Shown in pieces: positions 1-8,716 of a DNA stretch of 64,000 nucleotides. The notes below the pieces were generated by a model, which was given only the letters and a program-made list of their open reading frames with translations, searched no databases and was not told the origin of the DNA. Position 1 is the stretch's first letter. Each line of letters begins with the position of its first letter. The stretch is taken from assembly GCA_031553535.1 (NCBI GenBank), contig JAVBLM010000019.1, positions 248,001 to 312,000 of the forward strand, written 5' to 3'. A program made the position numbers and the translations under genes. The stretch is from JAIROC01 sp031553535 (GTDB lineage Bacteria > Bacteroidota > Bacteroidia > Bacteroidales > WCHB1-69).

Positions 1-435
1 TGCTTCAATAATAATAAAATTGTAAGAAGCCAAAGCATATGTCAAAGCTCCCAAAACTGCCAACCAGACATTAGCTCCTATACAAAGCATAAAAATATAA
101 AAACAAATCAAATATGTAAAAAACATTCCCATGTGGATCATTGGCATATCCAATCGAATTGCTTTTGAAAGATAATTATATATACTATTAGAAGGAGGTC
201 CTGTTACAATTTCAGGCATCCCACTAAACATATTTGTCGACCAAAGTGTATATTCTCCGGTTTGTTTGTGGAAATCTTCTGATGCTTTTTTCATTCCTTC
301 CACCGCAACCATATCACTTTGAACAATATCTTTATTATCGACAACAACAGGCCAAAAATAAACAACCGTCAAAAGTAAAAAAAACACAATTGCTCCTATA
401 TGAGGCAAAATGATTTTATAATTAAAATACTTCAT
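1..435 (-). CDS. YfhO family membrane protein, N-terminal part
   Basis: The gene runs off the left edge, so only the first 145 codons are present. The start is the ATG at 433-435. The product opens with a short cytoplasmic tail and a membrane helix (about residues 9-28), followed by an extracytoplasmic segment with an S-D-M motif near residue 40 and further helices from about residue 98. This resembles the Bacteroidota YfhO family of large multi-spanning proteins, thought to be GT-C-type enzymes or transporters of surface glycan assembly. The neighbouring glycosyltransferases and methyltransferases fit that role. The family call rests on N-terminal similarity alone, and the substrate is unknown. 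Confidence 0.7.
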   Translation of the reverse strand, partial: MKYFNYKIILPHIGAIVFFLLLTVVYFWPVVVDNKDIVQSDMVAVEGMKKASEDFHKQTGEYTLWSTNMFSGMPEIVTGPPSNSIYNYLSKAIRLDMPMIHMGMFFTYLICFYIFMLCIGANVWLAVLGALTYALASYNFIIIEA

Positions 436-453
436 AAAATTATATCTTTTTTG

Positions 454-461
454 CAAAGATA
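454..461 (-). promoter_or_regulatory. Bacteroidota -7 promoter element for the YfhO gene
   Basis: On the minus strand this reads TATCTTTG, matching TAnnTTTG. It lies about 19 bp upstream of the ATG at 435, which implies a very short leader. Confidence 0.55.
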
Positions 462-594
462 CAAAAAAACAATTGACTTTATTTGTAAAAATTAAAAAAA
501 TGTAATCTACTGATTATATACACGGTAGGAACATCCATATATCATTTAAGGCAACCTAGATGTAATAACTTGTCTATCTCAACCCAAAATATAA

Positions 595-1824
595 TTATGA
601 TTCTCTTTCTATCTCCTTAACTTTCTCTAATACCTGCTCGACTGTAATGCTTTCAATACATGGCCAAATTGTATTTTTATCTTTTATAAAGCGACATTGA
701 TTATTGCAATTAAAGCAATCCATTTTATTATAAACCACCTTGGGAATGTATTTTTTGTCCTCTTTCTCGAGATATTCAACAACATAAGGCTGAAAGCGAC
801 CAAAATGTGTCCCCCCCAACAAACATACGGAAGGCGTTCTTACTGCAACAGTAATATGAGAAGCCGACGTATCATTCGTAATTATATATTCTGCATTTTG
901 AATAATTGAAAACAAATCCATTAATGAAGTCTTTCCTATTAGATTACATATATTCTTCCCGCTATCTGACATTTTTTTCATAATCTCCTCTCCAATGGAT
1001 TCCTCAGGCTTTCCTCCACAAAGAACTATGGTAGAAATTGATAGCTGAGATATTAACTGCTCATAATTCTCTTTTCTCCAATATTTCCTAGGAGTACTTG
1101 CTCCAATAAACAATACAACATATCTTTCTTTCAAGAGATTATTATAAACAGGTATTTGAAATGGAAATTCCGGTAATTGAGATTGAAAGTTAGATTGAAA
1201 TAACTTCCTGATAAAATCCGCATTTCGGGAGAGCTCCATCAGTTGTTCTCTATCAGCTTCTAACAATACGGAATACCATTTATTCGCTTTTCTTTCAAGA
1301 CGGTTTGTATACTTTTCATTATCAATTCCAAACCCAGACAAAGTATTTGCTGTATTATGATAATTTCCTTGATAACCAATTTTCTTTTCTGCTCTAAGAT
1401 TATGTATTAGTATATCTTGTACAAAAAAATCACGGGAATATGCCGGATTAATTATTTGTTCAAATTTTCGCTTTTTTAAATTTTTCAATGTTTTCAGTCT
1501 ATAACTAATTTTCCTAAGAAATTTGTTTTTATCAATCGAAATAACCTCATCAAAATAAGGAAGATTCTTTGCTATTTCTTCCCAAGCAACATTACATAGC
1601 AAAACCAAATGCTTATCCGGAAAATGCTTCCGAAATTCTTTAGCAGAATCTAACCAAATAATAGAATCGCCAATTGCATCCAAACGCATGATTAAAATGC
1701 TATTTTCTTTTTTTGATGGAATTAACTTCAAGAAGCAATATTCAACTTGATAGTATAATTGAAGAATAAAATAGAGCGTTTTTCTCACAAAATATCTATA
1801 ATTTCCTTTAAAAAAATTTGTCAT
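595..1824 (-). CDS. Glycosyltransferase family 9 (heptosyltransferase-like)
   Basis: A 409-residue protein of the GT9 / ADP-heptose:LPS heptosyltransferase type. The N-terminal nucleotide-fold start RLDAIGDSII is at residues 47-56. The second Rossmann half has GASTPRKYW and the family motif ITNDTSASHI, followed by a G-G-T-H-F-G loop. The C-terminus carries four cysteines (C370, C373, C377, C389) in a C-x2-C-x3-C-x11-C pattern, seen in a subset of GT9 enzymes and possibly metal binding. It probably adds a sugar to LPS core or another surface glycan at the inner membrane. It ends the minus-strand run starting at 4667, 2 nt after the FkbM-type gene. The sugar transferred cannot be read from sequence. 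Confidence 0.85.
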   Translation of the reverse strand: MTNFFKGNYRYFVRKTLYFILQLYYQVEYCFLKLIPSKKENSILIMRLDAIGDSIIWLDSAKEFRKHFPDKHLVLLCNVAWEEIAKNLPYFDEVISIDKNKFLRKISYRLKTLKNLKKRKFEQIINPAYSRDFFVQDILIHNLRAEKKIGYQGNYHNTANTLSGFGIDNEKYTNRLERKANKWYSVLLEADREQLMELSRNADFIRKLFQSNFQSQLPEFPFQIPVYNNLLKERYVVLFIGASTPRKYWRKENYEQLISQLSISTIVLCGGKPEESIGEEIMKKMSDSGKNICNLIGKTSLMDLFSIIQNAEYIITNDTSASHITVAVRTPSVCLLGGTHFGRFQPYVVEYLEKEDKKYIPKVVYNKMDCFNCNNQCRFIKDKNTIWPCIESITVEQVLEKVKEIERES

Positions 1825-1826
1825 TT

Positions 1827-2753
1827 TTATCTTGAATAATCAGTTCTCTCATCTTTTTCTCTAATTTCTAAATATTTATCTTTATATTCATCTATAGCAT
1901 TTCTCACTATTTGTACATTTGATTTTGTAACAGCAAGCACATCTACATAGCAAAATGTCGTCGGAATTTGACTTTTTGTCATGTTATATAGATAATTATG
2001 AATATTTTCCAATATATGATAATCTGAATTTTCGATTAAAATATTTCCATAATTATCAAATATATAAATATCGGTATAATCATTTTCTTTCAGAAGGTTA
2101 TATAAGTCATTAAATCCTTCATATTGGAATTTATTTTCAATTTGATTTTCCCAAAATAAAATAGGTTGAGATTCCTTTAATATTTTTTCTCCCGACTTAA
2201 TCACATCAAAATCAAAACCATCTACATCACTTTTCAAAAACAAGACATTATTATGCTCTTCTATAATCTGATCTAATGGTATATGAGTAGATATCGTTTG
2301 ATCTTTTGTAATCTTAATAGAGGCCGTTGAACCTTCATTTGCGTTTAAACTACCTGCAATTTCACCCGTTCCAACAAGTTCTTGAATTAATTTGATTCGT
2401 TGATAATCATAGGAAGAAAAAACATCAACGTTTTTTTTGAGATACTTGAAAAAAAAAGGAGAACCCTCAATACAAACAAATGAATTTGAGCATTCTCGTA
2501 TCATTGCACTCAATGTATCACCAACATTAGCACCAACATCTATTATAAGACCTTTGGATGGGAAATGTTTTGCCAAAACAGGCAGAAACCGATCATATAA
2601 TATATACTTTTTCTGGTTATCTAATAAATTCAAACTTGAAGGAACCGATAATTTATATTCACCTATTTGGTATTTTTTATCATGAATAAATGACTTATTT
2701 ATTCTTTTTCGAAAAGCATTCCAAAGAATGTTTAAAGAGCTTTTTATTTCCAT
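1827..2753 (-). CDS. FkbM family SAM-dependent methyltransferase
   Basis: A 308-residue protein. SAM-binding motif I is IDVGANVGDT at residues 71-80, followed by an acidic C-I-E-G segment and the typical FkbM strand FLKSDVDGFD later in the fold. FkbM enzymes O-methylate sugars or other small hydroxylated substrates. Between glycosyltransferase genes, methylation of a surface glycan residue is the likely role (inference). The start ATG is 6 nt from the end of the upstream methyltransferase-like gene at 2760-3671, so the two are probably co-transcribed. The extended C-terminus beyond the fold (about residues 235-308) is not recognised. Confidence 0.82.
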   Translation of the reverse strand: MEIKSSLNILWNAFRKRINKSFIHDKKYQIGEYKLSVPSSLNLLDNQKKYILYDRFLPVLAKHFPSKGLIIDVGANVGDTLSAMIRECSNSFVCIEGSPFFFKYLKKNVDVFSSYDYQRIKLIQELVGTGEIAGSLNANEGSTASIKITKDQTISTHIPLDQIIEEHNNVLFLKSDVDGFDFDVIKSGEKILKESQPILFWENQIENKFQYEGFNDLYNLLKENDYTDIYIFDNYGNILIENSDYHILENIHNYLYNMTKSQIPTTFCYVDVLAVTKSNVQIVRNAIDEYKDKYLEIREKDERTDYSR

Positions 2754-2759
2754 AAATAA

Positions 2760-3671
2760 TTATAATTTCTCGTTTTGATCGGTTAAAATATTTATCACTT
2801 CCAATCCTTTAATTAAATTTAATTTTTCATCTCCTGATTTCAAAGATAATTTATAGTCCTTATCCCTACTCTGGCGAGACTTGTCCTCTTTAAACGCTTG
2901 CTTAACTGTAATTTTCCTTACCTTGCTATTTAACAAATCTCTTCTTATAAAAAAAGCATTCGTCCCTGCAATGTTACATCCTATAAGTTCATATCCTTTT
3001 TCTTCTGCCAGATGTGTTAAGGCAGGCAAAGATGCTCCAAAAAACAAATTACTATAATGCGCTTTCGTTCTATTGAAATCATTTCGATAAGGTACCGATA
3101 TAAATCGATCTGAACCAAATAGTGCATTATATTCAACAATAATAATAGAAGGGTTTAATGTTGATAATTCTATCTCTTTAAAAATCCAGTAATCATTTCC
3201 ATCTATGTCTATACTGAGTAACCCTATATTTTTAAAACCTGATTTATCAAGTAATTTATTAATATTATTTTTATCAATAAAAGTAGCTTCCGCTATTAAA
3301 TCGTATGCCCAAAACCACTCTCTTTTTCTCAATGTTTTCATAGCGCCTTCTGATCCATCAATAACAAATCCTCGCCAATTATTATTCATCATTAAAAACC
3401 TAGTATTCGACTCCATATAATTTTCTACACCAAATTCTATGAAAGTATCATTCTCTATAAACAAATTTTTAATTAAATACTGGATAATACCATCCTCACC
3501 CCTTTGAGAAAAAATCTTAAATTCATAATCATTTATATCCTCTGAATCTAATAAACACTGTTGATTTGATAAAAGCCTACCTGTTGCTATTAAATTTGTT
3601 TCTATTTTCCTAAATAAAGGAGTTAATAGTGAATACAGCCATTTTTTTCCCGTTTTTTTAAAAATATTCAT
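2760..3671 (-). CDS. FkbM-like methyltransferase, divergent
   Basis: A 303-residue protein. FSQRGEDGII (54-63) precedes a Rossmann start FIEFGVENYMESNT (77-90), in which FG-V-E replaces the usual DVGAN motif. SIDIDGNDYW (153-162) matches the FkbM D-x-D-G strand. This architecture occurs in a divergent FkbM-like group in polysaccharide clusters. Because motif I is atypical, SAM binding is likely but not certain. It lies between the GT2-like gene and the classical FkbM gene on the same strand. The two methyltransferase-like proteins are not close copies of each other, so they may act on different positions or sugars. Confidence 0.7.
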   Translation of the reverse strand: MNIFKKTGKKWLYSLLTPLFRKIETNLIATGRLLSNQQCLLDSEDINDYEFKIFSQRGEDGIIQYLIKNLFIENDTFIEFGVENYMESNTRFLMMNNNWRGFVIDGSEGAMKTLRKREWFWAYDLIAEATFIDKNNINKLLDKSGFKNIGLLSIDIDGNDYWIFKEIELSTLNPSIIIVEYNALFGSDRFISVPYRNDFNRTKAHYSNLFFGASLPALTHLAEEKGYELIGCNIAGTNAFFIRRDLLNSKVRKITVKQAFKEDKSRQSRDKDYKLSLKSGDEKLNLIKGLEVINILTDQNEKL

Positions 3672-3746
3672 ATTTATTATTTATTGATTATTTCATAAAA
3701 TAAGTTTTCAATAAAAGAGAACCTGAATTTTTAGCAAAAATATTTT

Positions 3747-4667
3747 TTATTTCTTGAAATTAAGTATTAAAAACCGCCTAACTCCTCTGTATAATATTCT
3801 TATTGTTGATTTGTGAAAATGATATTTATAATAAGACGAATCCGCTTCAAGATTCTGTTCTACCATATCAGGGTGTCTGAGAGGCATTATTCCAGAAGTT
3901 TTTACATTTGCACATTTATGATTAACATCTTTACAATGAACCGCATCTTTACTAAATCCGATGTTTGAGACCAAATTTACTTTAGGAACAATGGCTAGTC
4001 CATTATTTTTCCAAATGTTGAATATTAATTGGTAGTCCCAAGTATCAACTATATGTTCTTTTAACAAAATATATCGATCTATCCATACCTGACGTTCAGT
4101 CCAAGACGAAAAATATTTTTCTATAATCTTTTTAAACTCAGGAAAACTAATATTATCCAAGTTATAATCATATCCATTTAAAGTTCTTCGCCATCCGGCC
4201 CATCCCCATATAAAAGGATATGCGGAAAAATAATAAGAAGATTCTCCATATTTTATTTCTTGTTGAAAATTATTGCCTCCGATCAACATTACAGTATTAC
4301 TCTCCATATATTTATTCAACAATTCCTCGCAATATGGAAAGAAATCAATATGAGGTAAGCAATCCTCTTCTAATATAATACCTTGTTCGACATGCTCAAA
4401 AAACCACACAACTGCGGAACTAACTCCTTTTCCTGGGCCAACATTTTCTTCCCTGAAAAATGTTTTTACTTCACAATCCCAATCTATTTGATTGATAATG
4501 TCACGAGATTTCCGGACCTTTTCCACCTCTCCTTCCTTTTGAGGACGTGCTCCATCAGATGCAATATATAGATATTTGGGTTTTTGTTGCTTTATTACAT
4601 TAAAAATTTCTTGAACTAAATGTGGTCGATTGAAAATAATAAATAATATAGGAATGTTATATGACAT
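3747..4667 (-). CDS. GT2-like nucleotide-diphospho-sugar transferase (HlpA-type)
   Basis: The product opens NIPILFIIFNRPHLVQE, the GT-A entry strand of a group often annotated as nucleotide-diphospho-sugar transferase or 'hemolytic protein HlpA-like'. Further on it has the nucleotide-binding segment YIASDGARP and the acidic metal-binding loop LEEDCLP, then an aromatic acceptor region with FIWGWAGWRR. The ATG at 4667 is preferred (306 residues). An in-frame ATG at 4697 would add ten residues (MSIKFIRYIF) before the conserved strand. It is the first gene of the minus-strand glycan run and divergent from the methyltransferase at 4913. The HlpA label is historical and gives no support for haemolysis. 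Donor and acceptor are unknown. Confidence 0.75.
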   Translation of the reverse strand: MSYNIPILFIIFNRPHLVQEIFNVIKQQKPKYLYIASDGARPQKEGEVEKVRKSRDIINQIDWDCEVKTFFREENVGPGKGVSSAVVWFFEHVEQGIILEEDCLPHIDFFPYCEELLNKYMESNTVMLIGGNNFQQEIKYGESSYYFSAYPFIWGWAGWRRTLNGYDYNLDNISFPEFKKIIEKYFSSWTERQVWIDRYILLKEHIVDTWDYQLIFNIWKNNGLAIVPKVNLVSNIGFSKDAVHCKDVNHKCANVKTSGIMPLRHPDMVEQNLEADSSYYKYHFHKSTIRILYRGVRRFLILNFKK

Positions 4668-4912
4668 GAAAATATATCTAATAAATTTTATTGACAAATA
4701 AAATAGCTAAAAAGATGTATTAATGTTAATTAACTAAAAACTTGTTTAATATTTACAATGTTTTTATACATTTGTTTTTAGAACGTTATACTAAATCTCA
4801 ATAAGCAAGTTTTAAATCAATTATTACTAACACGTAAAAAAGTACAAAAATAATATTTTTATCTTTAAAAAAATACTACTTTTACATTTCATGAAAATTA
4901 TTATTAAATTAT

Positions 4913-5875
4913 ATGGAATATAAATGCTCTATTTGCGACAATGACAAAAACAATACTCTTTTAATTGCAAAAGAAATGATGTTGGGTACTTTTGAAAATT
5001 TTGAATACTATAAATGTTCAAGATGTGGATGTGCCCAAATTAAGAATATCCCTGAAAATTTACAGCAATATTATAATACAGACGTATATTATTCTTTCCA
5101 ACAGTCCCAATCCCAAAGAAAAAAAAATGCTCTTGAGAACTTAATACGTAAACAAGTTTTTAAATATAGACTGAAAAGAATTAATCTGATTGGAAAAATA
5201 ATTTGCACCTATAATAAAAATTTATTTTCATGGGTCATTCCTAATACTTTCAATTTTAACTCATCTATAATTGATATTGGATCAGGAGCAGGAAATTTAT
5301 TAGTAAAAATGGCTAATTCAGGATTTAAAAATTTATATGGAATAGACCCTTATATAGAACAAGATATTATTCATGAATGTGGAAAAGTCAAATTTAAGAT
5401 AGAAAAAAAAGAGGTTGATAATATTAGAGATAAATATGATTTAATTATGATGCATCATTCTTTCGAACATATGGATAATCCTCACAAAGTGCTCGAAGAC
5501 ATAAAAAACATAATGCATCCTAATAGTAAAATCTTAATAAGAATACCTATTATTGATAGTTATTTTTGGCGAAAATATGGAATATATTGGTATGGATTCG
5601 ACGCACCAAGGCATTTATTTCTATATTCGGTTAATAGTATATATCTACTAGCAGAAAAACACGGTTTTAACATAGACACATTAAACTTTGATGCAGTAAA
5701 AGACAGTTTTATTTGCTCCGAAAATTTTCAAAGAAATATTCATAGATATTCTGATAAATATGCACCTAATATTATCCCTAAAAAAGGATTAAGAAAAGAG
5801 ATAAGAAAATTGAACACGCTTTGTGACAGTGATAGTGTATATTTTTACTTATCTCTGAAGAATATTAGCATGTAA
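4913..5875 (+). CDS. Class I SAM-dependent methyltransferase with N-terminal zinc ribbon
   Basis: A 320-residue protein. Cysteines C5, C8, C35, C38 and C40 form an N-terminal zinc-ribbon-like module, as in the TylF/NovP-like and C-methyltransferase groups of sugar clusters. The Methyltransf_11/23 core has motif I IIDIGSGAGNLL at 119-130 and MMHHSFEHMDNP further on, the usual post-strand-4 motif of small-molecule methyltransferases. It is the only plus-strand gene in the glycan block and stands alone between two minus-strand units. Modification of a sugar or lipid-linked intermediate is inferred from context. No clear TAnnTTTG was found upstream. Confidence 0.8.
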   Translation: MEYKCSICDNDKNNTLLIAKEMMLGTFENFEYYKCSRCGCAQIKNIPENLQQYYNTDVYYSFQQSQSQRKKNALENLIRKQVFKYRLKRINLIGKIICTYNKNLFSWVIPNTFNFNSSIIDIGSGAGNLLVKMANSGFKNLYGIDPYIEQDIIHECGKVKFKIEKKEVDNIRDKYDLIMMHHSFEHMDNPHKVLEDIKNIMHPNSKILIRIPIIDSYFWRKYGIYWYGFDAPRHLFLYSVNSIYLLAEKHGFNIDTLNFDAVKDSFICSENFQRNIHRYSDKYAPNIIPKKGLRKEIRKLNTLCDSDSVYFYLSLKNISM

Positions 5876-5992
5876 TGCATAAAATCTCTATCAATTACTA
5901 TTTTTCATAAAAAAGGATACGGTATAGAATATTTTGCATTTTTTACAAATAGTTTCTGTCTTAAACTATCTCATAATGCATTTAATTATTTT

Positions 5993-7279
5993 CTACAGTC
6001 TTCCATGAATTAGTTTCTTATCTAACAGTCCTTTTACATCAAACAAGATTATTTTATGATTTTTCAAAGAATCAAAATCCATTTCTTTAAATTCATTATG
6101 AGCGACCGCTAAGATAATCGCATTATATAATTTAAAATTGGGCATACCATCAAGCAAATCTATATTATATTCTTGTTTAACCTCTTTCTTTATTGCATAA
6201 GGATCGAATATATCTACCTGAACGCCAAAGTCTTTAAGCTCATTTACCACATCTATTACTTTGGTATTACGGGTATCAGGACAATTCTCTTTAAAGGTAA
6301 ATCCTAAAATCAAGATTCGACTTCCCTCAATGGGTATTTCATATTTAGTCATCAACTTCAATGTTTTTGAAGCCACAAAACGTCCCATCTCATCATTGAC
6401 AGTCCTACCTGATAAAATAACCTGAGGATTATAGCCTAAGCATTGAGATTTATAAGACAAATAGTATGGATCTACCCCTATACAATGTCCTCCTACCAAG
6501 CCAGGTGTAAATTTCAGAAAATTCCACTTCGAACTGGCAGCTTCAAGCACTTCTTTTGTATCAATATCCATTTTGTCAAATATCAAAGACAATTCATTCA
6601 TAAAAGAAATATTTACATCTCTTTGCGCATTTTCTATTGCTTTGCTTGCTTCTGCCACTTTTATAGAAGAAGCTTTGAACGTACCCGCTCTAATTATTGA
6701 ACGATATACATTATCTATAATATCGGCTATTCTATCATTTGAACCCGAAACTACTTTTTTAATGGTAGTAAGTGTATTTTGTTTATCTCCCGGATTAATC
6801 CGCTCCGGGGAATAACCACAAAAAAAATCAATATTATATCTCAGTTTAGAATATTTCTCCAATATCGGCACACATTCTTCTTCCGTACAGCCCGGATATA
6901 CGGTTGATTCATATACAACAATATCACCCTTTTTTAATAATTCACCAATCTCTTTCGATGCATTTAACAAGAATGACAAATCAGGTGTTTTGAATTTCGT
7001 AATCGGTGTTGGTACCGTAATAATATAAAAATTACAATCCGCTATTGAAGCAATATTATTCGTTATAACTAATCCCTTCGAAGAAGAATCTTCATTATAT
7101 AATGAAGAGAAAAGTTCTTCTTTTTCAATTTCTTTGGTAATATCTATCCCTTGATTAAGAGCATCAACCCTCTCTTTATCAAGATCAAAACCTATTGTTT
7201 CGTACTTTTTACCAAACTCTACCGCCAACGGTAATCCCACATACCCAAGACCAACAACACCTATTTTTATATTTTCCAT
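5993..7279 (-). CDS. UDP-sugar 6-dehydrogenase (UDP-HexNAc type, WbpO/TviB-like)
   Basis: This NAD-dependent nucleotide-sugar dehydrogenase oxidises C6 of a UDP-hexose or UDP-HexNAc to the uronic acid. The NAD fold GVVGLGYVGLPLA is near the N-terminus. The catalytic loop GLVGGHCIGVDPYYL has the nucleophilic cysteine at residue 271 counted from the upstream ATG. ITVPTPI and YSPERINPGD are typical of the WbpO/TviB branch, which uses UDP-GlcNAc or UDP-GalNAc. The start at 7279 is preferred; the ATG at 7294 adds MDIKI. A -7 element lies at 7321-7328. It probably makes an acidic sugar for the capsule or O-antigen-like glycan built by the neighbouring enzymes. Exact substrate is uncertain. Confidence 0.87.
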   Translation of the reverse strand: MENIKIGVVGLGYVGLPLAVEFGKKYETIGFDLDKERVDALNQGIDITKEIEKEELFSSLYNEDSSSKGLVITNNIASIADCNFYIITVPTPITKFKTPDLSFLLNASKEIGELLKKGDIVVYESTVYPGCTEEECVPILEKYSKLRYNIDFFCGYSPERINPGDKQNTLTTIKKVVSGSNDRIADIIDNVYRSIIRAGTFKASSIKVAEASKAIENAQRDVNISFMNELSLIFDKMDIDTKEVLEAASSKWNFLKFTPGLVGGHCIGVDPYYLSYKSQCLGYNPQVILSGRTVNDEMGRFVASKTLKLMTKYEIPIEGSRILILGFTFKENCPDTRNTKVIDVVNELKDFGVQVDIFDPYAIKKEVKQEYNIDLLDGMPNFKLYNAIILAVAHNEFKEMDFDSLKNHKIILFDVKGLLDKKLIHGRL

Positions 7280-7320
7280 TATTTTAATATCCAAAGAAAT
7301 AGTCTTTATAAAAATGCAAA

Positions 7321-7328
7321 CAAAAATA
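7321..7328 (-). promoter_or_regulatory. -7 promoter element for the UDP-sugar dehydrogenase gene
   Basis: The minus strand reads TATTTTTG (TAnnTTTG), about 40 bp upstream of the chosen ATG. Confidence 0.5.
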
Positions 7329-7416
7329 CTAAATTAAGTCTACAGCTTTTACAAAATTACATTTTTTATCTATGTTCCATTATTAAAACACTTTCTTACT
7401 TACAAATACAACTCAA

Positions 7417-8658
7417 CTAGGTCTTTTCTTCTACCTTCGCAAATAATCTAACAATATTAACAATAACTTCTACTGCTTTTTGCATTGATTCCAGCACAAC
7501 ATATTCATATTTTCCATGAAAATTATGCCCTCCTGTAAAGATATTCGGGCATGGAAGCCCCATAAATGATAGCCGTGCTCCATCCGTTCCTCCCCGTATA
7601 GGAAGTATTTCAGGAATGACACCTGCTCCTTTCATAGCTTCTTCAGCGATAGTTATGATAAACTTCACCTTCTCTACTTTTTCAAACATGTTGTAATATT
7701 GATCTTTAATTGTATATGTAATACAATCCTGCCCATATTTATTATTTAACTGATCAATAATAGAAGTAAGCAATTGTTTCCGTTCTTCGAACCGGGCTTT
7801 ATCATGATCCCGGATAATATAATGCATAGTACTATCTTCAACACTTCCCTCCATGTGGGTCAATAAGAAAAATCCCTCGTAACCATCGGTATATTCAGGT
7901 TTCTGTTTAGGAGGGAGTAATGATTCAATTTCCATAGCAATCAGCTGCGAATTAACCATCTTTCCTTTTGCCATTCCGGGATGAATATCCAACCCTTGAA
8001 TATGAATATTAACAACGGCTGCATTAAAGTTTTCATACTCCAAGCCTCCAATTTCTCCTCCATCTATAGTATAGGCATAATCGGCCCCAAATTTTTCGAC
8101 ATCAAAATGATCCAGTCCCGTCCCTATCTCTTCATCCGGAGTAAATGCAATACATATTTCCCCATGTTCAATTTCAGGATGTTGCAACACGTATTCCATC
8201 GCCGTTACAATTTCAGCGATACCCGCTTTATCATCTGCTCCCAAAAGAGTTGTTCCATCAGTATGAATAATTGTCTGCCCTTGATAGCGTAATAGCTCGG
8301 GAAACATCTTCGTATCTAAAATGATATTTTTCTTTTGATCAATTACTATGGACTGTCCATCATAGTTTTTTACTATACCCGGATTAGTACATTTTCCACT
8401 CATTCCCGGTGCCGTATCCATATGGGAAATAAAACCGATAGCAGGAATTTCCCGATCTGTATTTGCCGGAATCCTGCCCATAACATACCCATATTTATCC
8501 ATAAGTACATCTTGCACTCCGATTTCTTTTAACTCATTTGCTAACTGTTGCCCAAAAGCAAGCTGCGAAACTGTACTGGGAATCGTATCCGAATCAGGAT
8601 CAGACTGCATATCAATAGCAATATAACGCAAAAAACGCTTTAATAAATCATCCGTCAT
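7417..8658 (-). CDS. pepT: Peptidase T (tripeptide aminopeptidase, M20B)
   Basis: A cytoplasmic zinc aminopeptidase releasing the N-terminal residue of tripeptides. The M20 metal ligands are visible: ISHMDTAPG (His, Asp), LLGADDKAGIAE (bridging Asp) and FTPDEEIGTG (catalytic and bridging Glu pair), with YTIDGGEIGGLEYE after them and GGTDGARLSFMGLPCPN towards the C-terminus. The ATG at 8658 gives 413 residues, close to the usual length of about 410. A further ATG at 8691 would add MFLYNVLKFYE, which is not conserved-looking. It starts 58 nt downstream of prfB on the same strand, so it may be read through from that operon; no separate promoter is evident. Confidence 0.93.
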   Translation of the reverse strand: MTDDLLKRFLRYIAIDMQSDPDSDTIPSTVSQLAFGQQLANELKEIGVQDVLMDKYGYVMGRIPANTDREIPAIGFISHMDTAPGMSGKCTNPGIVKNYDGQSIVIDQKKNIILDTKMFPELLRYQGQTIIHTDGTTLLGADDKAGIAEIVTAMEYVLQHPEIEHGEICIAFTPDEEIGTGLDHFDVEKFGADYAYTIDGGEIGGLEYENFNAAVVNIHIQGLDIHPGMAKGKMVNSQLIAMEIESLLPPKQKPEYTDGYEGFFLLTHMEGSVEDSTMHYIIRDHDKARFEERKQLLTSIIDQLNNKYGQDCITYTIKDQYYNMFEKVEKVKFIITIAEEAMKGAGVIPEILPIRGGTDGARLSFMGLPCPNIFTGGHNFHGKYEYVVLESMQKAVEVIVNIVRLFAKVEEKT

Positions 8659-8716
8659 TTCATAAAACTTTAAGACATTATAAAGAAACACCTATATTAT
8701 AAAAACATCCGTGGAT

